This document shows, piece after piece, positions 58,438 to 64,000 of a stretch of DNA of 64,000 nt. Position numbers and translations under genes: made by a program. Location: NCBI RefSeq assembly GCF_040513375.1, contig NZ_JBEVTG010000002.1, positions 310,001-374,000 on the forward strand, written 5' to 3'. Origin of the DNA: Flagellimonas_B algarum. Its GTDB lineage: Bacteria > Bacteroidota > Bacteroidia > Flavobacteriales > Flavobacteriaceae. The notes beneath the pieces were generated by a model. That model made no database searches, was not told where the DNA came from, and saw only the letters and a program-made list of their open reading frames with translations. How positions within the stretch are numbered: the first letter of the stretch is position 1; each line of letters begins with the position of its first letter.

Positions 58438-58526
58438 GACTGGGTTTTGGCATAAAAATACAGTTTGCCGTTGATTTCTTTGCTACCCAAACAAAATCGA
58501 ATACATTTAAAAGACAAACCCGAACC

Positions 58527-59573
58527 ATGACCCTCAATTACCACATCCAGTATTTGAAAAAACGCTTTCCGCTGCGCATCAGCCGCGGTGTTCGCGATGG
58601 CCAACACAACCTGTTCGTATCCATAACCGACGGCAGCCATACCGGCTGGGGAGAGACCTCCCCCGGTGCTTCCGAAGGGGCGGCCACGGCTGAGGAGGCC
58701 CAAGCCCAACTGCAGGCTTTTGAAGCAAAGCACGATATCGATCCCGACGCCGTTTTCGATACCTACGACCAGGCCTTGGTCCATGGGGTATCCCCCTGTG
58801 CTTTGGCCGCGCTTGATATGGCGCTTTGGGACTTAAAGGCGAAAAAAGCCGGCATGCCTTTATACCGTTTGTTGGGCTTTTCGAAACCCAACAAGGCCAC
58901 CTCGATCACTTTGGGCATTATGTCCCCCGAAGAGGCGGCGGTGCGGCTACCCTTGATTTTGGAGCAGGACGGTATCCGTACCTTGAAGGTGAAATTGGGG
59001 AATCCTGAAGGCATCGTGGCCGACAAGGCCATGTACGAAGCGGTCCTGGCTTATCATCAAAACTATCCCATCTCCATCCGTGTCGATGCCAACGGTGGAT
59101 GGAACGTGGCCGATGCCAAGCATATGATGCAGTGGTTGGCCGAACGGCATTGCGAATACGTCGAACAACCGCTAAAAGAAGGCGAGGAAGCCAGGCTTTC
59201 CGAACTATTTGTCGACCGACCCCTCCCGATTTTCGTGGATGAAAGCTGTCGTTTTGCTTCCGACATCCCCAAATGGGCCGATGCGGTCGACGGGGTCAAT
59301 ATGAAACTGATGAAATGCGGTGGGATAAGCGGTGCCTTGCGCATCATTGCCACGGCCAATTCCTTTGGTCTAAAGACCATGATAGGATGCATGGGCGAAA
59401 CCTCCATCTCGATCGCTGCCGGGGCCGCTGTATCCGGGGCCTTGGACCATATCGACCTGGATTCGCACTTGAACCTGAACCCGGATCCCTGCGAAGGGGC
59501 TCCCTTATTCAATGAAATCACCATGCCGCTCGATGTACCGGGCCATGGTGGCCAATTCAAATCCGTTCCCTAA
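58527..59573 (+). CDS. Enolase-superfamily L-Ala-D/L-Glu (or N-acyl-Glu) epimerase
   Basis: A 348-residue enolase-superfamily enzyme of the dipeptide-epimerase group. Catalytic K-x-K at 154-156, metal ligands Asp187 (RVDANGGW), Glu213 (YVEQPL) and Asp238 (VDES), and the opposite Lys260/263 (MKLMK). It epimerises Ala-Glu from murein peptides or, in the DgcA type, racemises N-acetyl-glutamate. The DUF1611 gene overlaps its stop (TAATG), an arrangement also seen in dgcA/dgcN pairs. Confidence 0.85.
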   Translation: MTLNYHIQYLKKRFPLRISRGVRDGQHNLFVSITDGSHTGWGETSPGASEGAATAEEAQAQLQAFEAKHDIDPDAVFDTYDQALVHGVSPCALAALDMALWDLKAKKAGMPLYRLLGFSKPNKATSITLGIMSPEEAAVRLPLILEQDGIRTLKVKLGNPEGIVADKAMYEAVLAYHQNYPISIRVDANGGWNVADAKHMMQWLAERHCEYVEQPLKEGEEARLSELFVDRPLPIFVDESCRFASDIPKWADAVDGVNMKLMKCGGISGALRIIATANSFGLKTMIGCMGETSISIAAGAAVSGALDHIDLDSHLNLNPDPCEGAPLFNEITMPLDVPGHGGQFKSVP

Positions 59574-60628
59574 TGTTCAGTACCGATCAAAAAATCGCCC
59601 TGTTTATGGAAGGGGCTTTAGACAACGATTCCGGCAAGATGGGCTACGGTTTGATGCGCTTTTCAAAACATCCGATCGTCTGCGTGATCGATTCCAACTA
59701 TGCCGGAAAAACCGTTGCGGAAGCGGTGGCACTGCCCTATGCGATTCCCGTGGTGGGCAGCGTAGCCGAAGCTTTGCGGTACGAAGCCGAAATCTTGGTC
59801 TTGGGCATCGCCCCGAGCGGGGGACGTTTTCCCGACGCTTGGGACGCACCGATCACCGAAGCCCTGAAAAGCGGCATGTCGTTGATCAATGGGCTGCACG
59901 ATGATTTGAACGCCAGATACGGCGAGCATCTGGTGACCAATCGCATTTGGGACGTGCGCAAACCCCAGCCGAGCTATCCGATAGCGACGGCCAAGGCCGC
60001 CGCCTTGCCCAACCAGCGCATCTTGATGATCGGTACCGACATGGCCGCTGGGAAAATGACGGCCGGATTGGAATTGTATGCCGCTTTACAGGCCGAAGGA
60101 CGTTCCGTAGGATTCGTACCTACCGGGCAAATCGGAATCACCCTGATGGGCAATGGCATCCCACTAGACGCCATCAAGGTCGACCAGGCTGCTGGGGCCG
60201 TCGAACAGGCGGTTTTGGAACAGGCCGATAAAGACATTGTCATCATCGAAGGGCAGGGTTCCCTGGCCCATCCCGGGAGCACGGCCACCCTACCACTGAT
60301 CCGCGGTTCACAACCGACCCATTTCATCCTGTGCCATAAGGCCGCACATTCGCATTTGCGTTATCCGGTCTCCCATGTCCCGATACCCCCCTTGGATGCT
60401 TTTATCGCCCTCAATGAGGCGGTCGCTGCGGTCAACGGCTCTTTACAACCCGCGAAAACCTTGGGTGTCGCCTTGAACACGGTGGGCCTCAGCGAGGAAG
60501 TAGCGCAAGAAAAAGTCGATGCCACCGAGGCTCTGACGGGACTCCCGACCACCGATGTGGTACGGTTTGGGGTTGAAAAACTTATCTTAGCAGTAACGCA
60601 ACACACTGGTAATGAAACTAAAACGTAA
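59573..60628 (+). CDS. DUF1611 protein (DgcN-like, candidate D-glutamate N-acetyltransferase)
   Basis: A 351-residue protein. The N-terminal Rossmann-like half (KIALFMEGALDNDSGKMGYG) is followed by a P-loop-like segment MIGTDMAAGKMTAGLELYAAL, then GQGSLAHPGS. DUF1611/DgcN proteins have been linked with the adjacent epimerase to D-glutamate catabolism by N-acetylation and racemisation. It shares TAATG with the epimerase gene, supporting a joint role; the assignment follows family knowledge and synteny, not direct evidence. Confidence 0.72.
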   Translation: MFSTDQKIALFMEGALDNDSGKMGYGLMRFSKHPIVCVIDSNYAGKTVAEAVALPYAIPVVGSVAEALRYEAEILVLGIAPSGGRFPDAWDAPITEALKSGMSLINGLHDDLNARYGEHLVTNRIWDVRKPQPSYPIATAKAAALPNQRILMIGTDMAAGKMTAGLELYAALQAEGRSVGFVPTGQIGITLMGNGIPLDAIKVDQAAGAVEQAVLEQADKDIVIIEGQGSLAHPGSTATLPLIRGSQPTHFILCHKAAHSHLRYPVSHVPIPPLDAFIALNEAVAAVNGSLQPAKTLGVALNTVGLSEEVAQEKVDATEALTGLPTTDVVRFGVEKLILAVTQHTGNETKT

Positions 60629-60722
60629 GCACATCCTTTGGTTGGTCGTGGCTATCCTCCTCTTTTTGATTTGGGCCGAACTCGGCGTCGGTATCTTCGG
60701 TACCCCCTTTGCGGGCAGTTGA
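60612..60722 (+). CDS. 36-residue single-pass membrane peptide
   Basis: A short frame beginning with ATG at 60612 inside the end of the DUF1611 gene (17-bp overlap) and ending with TGA at 60722. It has a basic start (MKLKRKH), one hydrophobic helix (ILWLVVAILLFLIW) and the tail GIFGTPFAGS. The basic-hydrophobic-GxFAG layout recurs in small flavobacterial membrane peptides. Translational coupling to the upstream gene is likely. Function unknown. Confidence 0.6.
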   Translation: MKLKRKHILWLVVAILLFLIWAELGVGIFGTPFAGS

Positions 60723-60747
60723 TCCCTATTCAAGTGAGGTGAATGCG

Positions 60748-60755
60748 TATCTTTG
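60748..60755 (+). promoter_or_regulatory. -7 box TATCTTTG
   Basis: Exact TAnnTTTG match 18 bp before the ATG at 60774. The transcript would have a leader of about 12 nt. Confidence 0.65.
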
Positions 60756-60773
60756 CGCTGCTTGAAAAAGACT

Positions 60774-62951
60774 ATGCAGGCCATCCACAAAAAAACCCTG
60801 GAAGATCTCGAGTTCCCGACCGTGTTGGAACAACTCGCCCTACGCTGTGCAACGGAACTGGGCAAGGCGGCTGCATTGGAGCTTGCCCCGTTCACCGACA
60901 AGCAAGCGCTGCTGGCGCATTTGGGACAGACCTCGGAGTATTTGGCCTCTTTCACCAATGAGAACCGCATCCCTAACCACGGATTCGACGCCATCACCAA
61001 GGAATTGAAGCTGTTGGGTATCGAGAACACCACGCTCGAGGTATCCGGATTCCGAAGGATCGGTCATTTGTGCACCACGCTGTCCATCCACAAAAAGTTC
61101 TTCAAAAAATTCAAGGAATACTATCCCCTGCTCTTTGCGACGGTAGACATACAGGAGGAAAATAAGCAGATACCGGACGCGATCAACCGCGTCATCGATA
61201 AGTTCGGGGAGATCCGCGATGATGCCTCGATCGAATTGAAGCAGATCCGGTTACAGATCAATACGGTACGCTCAAAAATCAACCAGAGTTTCGGGGCTGC
61301 CCTTTCACGCTATCAAACGGCCGACTTTCTGGACGACATCAAAGAATCCATCGTCGAGAACCGCCGCGTATTGGCCGTAAAGGCCATGCACCGCCGCAAG
61401 GTCAAAGGTACGGTCATGGGATCCTCGAAAACCGGGAGCATCGTCTACGTGGTGCCCGAGGCTACCTTGCAGTTCAGCACGGAACTCAGCAATTTGGAAT
61501 ATGAGGAAAAAGAGGAAATTCGCCGAATCCTCTTGGAACTGACGGATTCTATCCGCCACGAATCCCATCAACTATCGGGCTACCAAGACTACTTGACCCA
61601 TATCGATATCACGGCGGCCAAGGCTAAATACGCGAGCGAAATGGATGCCGCATTGCCCAAATTGAATGACGATAAGACCTTGTTTTTGCGCGATGCCTTT
61701 CATCCGCTCTTGTTTTTGGCAAACAAGCAACAGCAGCAAAAGACCTGGCCGCAAACCATTTCCTTGGAAAAAGGCAACCGCATCATCGTCATTTCAGGGC
61801 CCAATGCCGGAGGAAAAAGCATCACCCTAAAAACGATAGGATTACTTCAAGTAATGCTTCAATCGGGGTTTCTAATTCCCGTTCATGAAAGGAGTTCCGT
61901 TTGTTTTTTCGATAAGATATTGACCGATATCGGTGACAACCAATCCATCGAGAACCACCTAAGTACCTACAGCTATCGCTTGAAGAACATGAACCAGTTT
62001 CTGAAGCGGTGCAACAGCAATACCCTGTTCTTGATCGACGAATTCGGAACAGGTTCGGATCCCGAATTGGGTGGGGCGCTAGCCGAGGCTTTTCTTGAAG
62101 TGTTTTACGAACGGGAAGCCTATGGAGTCATCACCACCCACTATGCGAACCTCAAACTCTTGGCCAACGAATTGCCGCATATGACCAATGCGAACATGCA
62201 GTTCGATAACCGTACCTTGGAACCGACCTTCAAGCTCGTCTTGGGTGAAGCGGGCAGTTCGTTCACCTTCGAAGTGGCCCAAAAGAACGGCATCCCCTAT
62301 TCGCTGATCAATAAGGCCAAAAAGAAGATCGACCGGGGCAAGGTGCGTTTCGATGCTACCATTTCGAAGTTGCAGAAAGAACGGTCGAAAATGTCACAGA
62401 CCGAGTCGCGCCTGCAAGACGAGGAGACCAAGGCCAAGCAAGAAGCGGCCCGGCTAGAAAAGCTGAACGCCAAGATCAAATCGAAGTTGGAGAACTACCA
62501 GGAACTCTACGACCACAACCAACGTATGATCCATTTGGGAAACAAGGTCAACGATGCCGCGGAGCGCTATTTCCTTGACAATAAAAAGCGACCCTTGATC
62601 TCGGAATTGCTCCGTATCGTAGAGACGGAGAACAGCAAGCGCAAAAAAAGCTCGGCCAAGGAGGCCAAGGCCAAAAAAGCGGTCAAGAAACAAACAGCGA
62701 ACGAGCTGGAACAAAAGATCGTCAAGGTGCGCCAAGAAAAGGCGGTCAAAAAGAAAAAGGCAGTACAAGCCGAAAAAGCGAAACCCAGACCGGTGTTCAA
62801 GCTCGGGGATCGGGTGCGCATGCACGACGGGAAGGCCGTCGGTAGCATCGATGTGTTGGAAAAAGGAAAAGCCGTAGTGAACTACGGCTTGTTTACCACC
62901 CAAGTGAGTGTGGATTTGCTGGAATTGGTCGAGGCCGGCCCAAAAAAATAA
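60774..62951 (+). CDS. MutS2-like ATPase lacking an Smr domain
   Basis: The ATG at 60774 lies just after the -7 box; an upstream start at 60753 would begin inside that box. The 725-residue protein has the MutS2 layout: N-terminal helices, clamp (about 110-300), and ATPase with Walker A GPNAGGKS (342-349), Walker B LFLIDEFGTGSD and TTHYANLK. A Lys/Ala/Glu-rich coiled region (about 520-665) follows, and a KOW-like barrel ends the protein (FKLGDRVRMHDGKAVGSI). The C-terminal Smr nuclease domain of Bacillus-type MutS2 is absent. MutS2 acts in recombination control and ribosome rescue. Confidence 0.88.
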   Translation: MQAIHKKTLEDLEFPTVLEQLALRCATELGKAAALELAPFTDKQALLAHLGQTSEYLASFTNENRIPNHGFDAITKELKLLGIENTTLEVSGFRRIGHLCTTLSIHKKFFKKFKEYYPLLFATVDIQEENKQIPDAINRVIDKFGEIRDDASIELKQIRLQINTVRSKINQSFGAALSRYQTADFLDDIKESIVENRRVLAVKAMHRRKVKGTVMGSSKTGSIVYVVPEATLQFSTELSNLEYEEKEEIRRILLELTDSIRHESHQLSGYQDYLTHIDITAAKAKYASEMDAALPKLNDDKTLFLRDAFHPLLFLANKQQQQKTWPQTISLEKGNRIIVISGPNAGGKSITLKTIGLLQVMLQSGFLIPVHERSSVCFFDKILTDIGDNQSIENHLSTYSYRLKNMNQFLKRCNSNTLFLIDEFGTGSDPELGGALAEAFLEVFYEREAYGVITTHYANLKLLANELPHMTNANMQFDNRTLEPTFKLVLGEAGSSFTFEVAQKNGIPYSLINKAKKKIDRGKVRFDATISKLQKERSKMSQTESRLQDEETKAKQEAARLEKLNAKIKSKLENYQELYDHNQRMIHLGNKVNDAAERYFLDNKKRPLISELLRIVETENSKRKKSSAKEAKAKKAVKKQTANELEQKIVKVRQEKAVKKKKAVQAEKAKPRPVFKLGDRVRMHDGKAVGSIDVLEKGKAVVNYGLFTTQVSVDLLELVEAGPKK

Positions 62952-62965
62952 GCCTGCCCTACGAA

Positions 62966-63343
62966 TCAGTTTTTCACACCCGTCCAGGTGCCGTTCTGCC
63001 CCCTGCGGTTGTCGACCCAGGTACCCGCTGCTTCATTGGTTTCTTCCAACTGCCCAACGAATTCGCGGTCTTCGGAATTGCCCAAGGTTGCGGAAAGACT
63101 GCCATTATCGGCCACTCGACCCCTGATATCGGCCGAATCGGAGGTGAAGGAAGACGTGGCCGTGCCGGTCACATTACCGGTCGAACTCACATTGACGGTC
63201 CAGACTCCGCGGTCACCGCCGGAGTAGGTGCCACTCCAGCTTCCGACCAGGCTGGGATCGATTTCAGTGCCTTCATCATCCTTCGAACAGGAGGTGGCAA
63301 TTAGCAATAATACAAGTGCGGGTAAATACAGTAGTTTTCTCAT
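62966..63343 (-). CDS. Small hypothetical lipoprotein
   Basis: A 125-residue lipoprotein (SPII signal, lipobox IATSC, Cys at about 19, then SKDDEG). The mature part is a Gly/Ser/Thr-rich beta domain with repeated W-G/W-T-V strands (VGSWSGTYSGG, GTWVDNRRGQNGTWTG), like the short lipocalin/META-type surface lipoproteins of flavobacteria. Function unknown. Confidence 0.7.
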   Translation of the reverse strand: MRKLLYLPALVLLLIATSCSKDDEGTEIDPSLVGSWSGTYSGGDRGVWTVNVSSTGNVTGTATSSFTSDSADIRGRVADNGSLSATLGNSEDREFVGQLEETNEAAGTWVDNRRGQNGTWTGVKN

Positions 63344-63378
63344 TGTTTTGGTTTTTAGAATGCTATTTTTTTTTGGAT

Positions 63379-64000
63379 TCAGTTACTTGATTTCGAAGCG
63401 ATGATCGCTTGCATTTTTTGAATGGCCCGTGCATAGTAGGCGTTGTATTTCGCCAGGTTCTCTTCGGACGGATTCGACACTATTTCAGAGAGGTAAGGCA
63501 TATCGGCAAATTTGAAATGCGGATTTTCCAAGTCTTTTTCCTGCATTAGGGTCTGCAGCGTCCGCATCTTTTCCCGGTTATCGGTGATTTGGTCCAAACC
63601 ATATTGCTTGGCGAGCAGTTCGTTCAGGGGCCTGGCCGTTGTCGTTTTGCTTTGGGGGGCTACGGATACGGTTTCCACCTCGAAGTACTCGGGGCGGAAT
63701 GCAGGGTTGACTTCAGCCAAGGCTTCTTGCATGCGGTTCATCGTCGACTGCATGCGCGCGAGTTCTTGCGATAGATCGTTCGCATTGATGCCTACCGCGG
63801 TATTGATGAAAGAGAACGGTTCTTGGCCCTGGTAGGCTTCCCAGGCCACCCCGACGATGCGTTGGTAATCGTTGACCCGCATTTGGTCGGGGGCCACGGC
63901 AATGGCCATGCCATCGCCATTCCCCGATGGCAGGATGTAATCGCCTTTATCGACCGTGCCCAATACTTTTACCGGAACCTGCCCGATAAAAGCGACGCGC
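63379..64000 (-). CDS. C-terminal part of a large protein (5' end beyond the window)
   Basis: The frame stays open to the right edge, and the first residues there (VAFIGQVPVKVLG) form a strand, so the gene begins outside. The segment GDYILPSGNGDGMAIAV then RIVGVAWEAYQG resembles the C-terminal auto-processing/chaperone-type domain of tail-fibre and surface-structure proteins (Peptidase_G2-like). It is followed by about 100 helical residues. No catalytic residues can be assigned. Function uncertain. Confidence 0.55.
   Translation of the reverse strand, partial: RVAFIGQVPVKVLGTVDKGDYILPSGNGDGMAIAVAPDQMRVNDYQRIVGVAWEAYQGQEPFSFINTAVGINANDLSQELARMQSTMNRMQEALAEVNPAFRPEYFEVETVSVAPQSKTTTARPLNELLAKQYGLDQITDNREKMRTLQTLMQEKDLENPHFKFADMPYLSEIVSNPSEENLAKYNAYYARAIQKMQAIIASKSSN

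Noticed and set aside
1..64000. CRISPR array, tRNA or rRNA genes
   Set aside because: No regularly spaced direct repeats with spacers and no cloverleaf or rRNA-like sequence were seen; a tRNAscan/Infernal run would settle this.

Overview
The window reads as a chromosomal segment of a member of the Bacteroidota, most likely a marine Flavobacteriia. The reasons are: promoters with a TAnnTTTG -7 box and no Shine-Dalgarno sequences, many SPII lipoproteins, LytS/LytTR two-component pairs, a fused branched-chain/pyruvate-type E1 alpha-beta dehydrogenase, the ABC permease/M1 peptidase fusion, and a MutS2-like protein without an Smr domain. Genus and species cannot be named from the sequence alone. 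I saw no rRNA, tRNA, CRISPR array, integrase or transposase.

Layout. 0-25 kb: hydrolases and envelope proteins (two beta-lactamase-fold serine hydrolases, an esterase, an M19-like metallohydrolase, an S41-like protease) mixed with sensing genes. Three separate LytS-type kinase/LytTR regulator pairs lie here, each overlapping by 4 bp. One is next to an ABC exporter whose permease is fused to an M1-type peptidase. One sits in an operon with an ankyrin/PD40-propeller sensor. A membrane-anchored AraC regulator follows a DJ-1/PfpI protein. 25.2-27.6 kb: two REP-like repeats, then a trypsin-fold protease fused to a DNA/RNA non-specific endonuclease. 27.6-39.15 kb: a clearly AT-rich accessory island. 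It holds a secreted protein/lipoprotein/Cys-rich peptide operon, a candidate structured leader RNA, a second operon under a duplicated upstream element, a DUF2779 nuclease with a WYL regulator, a GIY-YIG-like protein and a DUF3800-like protein. 39.2-40.9 kb: ribosome hibernation factor-like and YceI genes with a CRP/FNR-type operator. 41-47.3 kb: a nine-gene translationally coupled operon pairing a type III polyketide synthase, methyltransferase and flavoprotein with a private ACP, ketosynthase, dehydratase and enoyl-reductase-like set. This suggests phenolic lipid or alkylquinone synthesis. 47.3-64 kb: mostly housekeeping genes (OmpA-like lipoprotein, E1 dehydrogenase, 2OG oxygenase/riboflavin-kinase-like/SUI1 operon, nucleoside phosphorylase, ppk1, ung, Ala-Glu epimerase with DUF1611, MutS2-like).

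How it works together. The flanks look like stable core genome. The 27.6-39.15 kb island and the adjoining protease-nuclease look acquired and resemble a conflict/defence neighbourhood: several nuclease folds, a WYL regulator, secreted and membrane proteins of unknown function, and no mobility genes. The main candidates for something undescribed are the protease-nuclease fusion, the DUF2779-WYL operon with its duplicated two-dyad upstream element, the pseudoknot-like leader RNA at 30.94-31.07 kb, and the Cys/Arg-rich 70-residue peptide.
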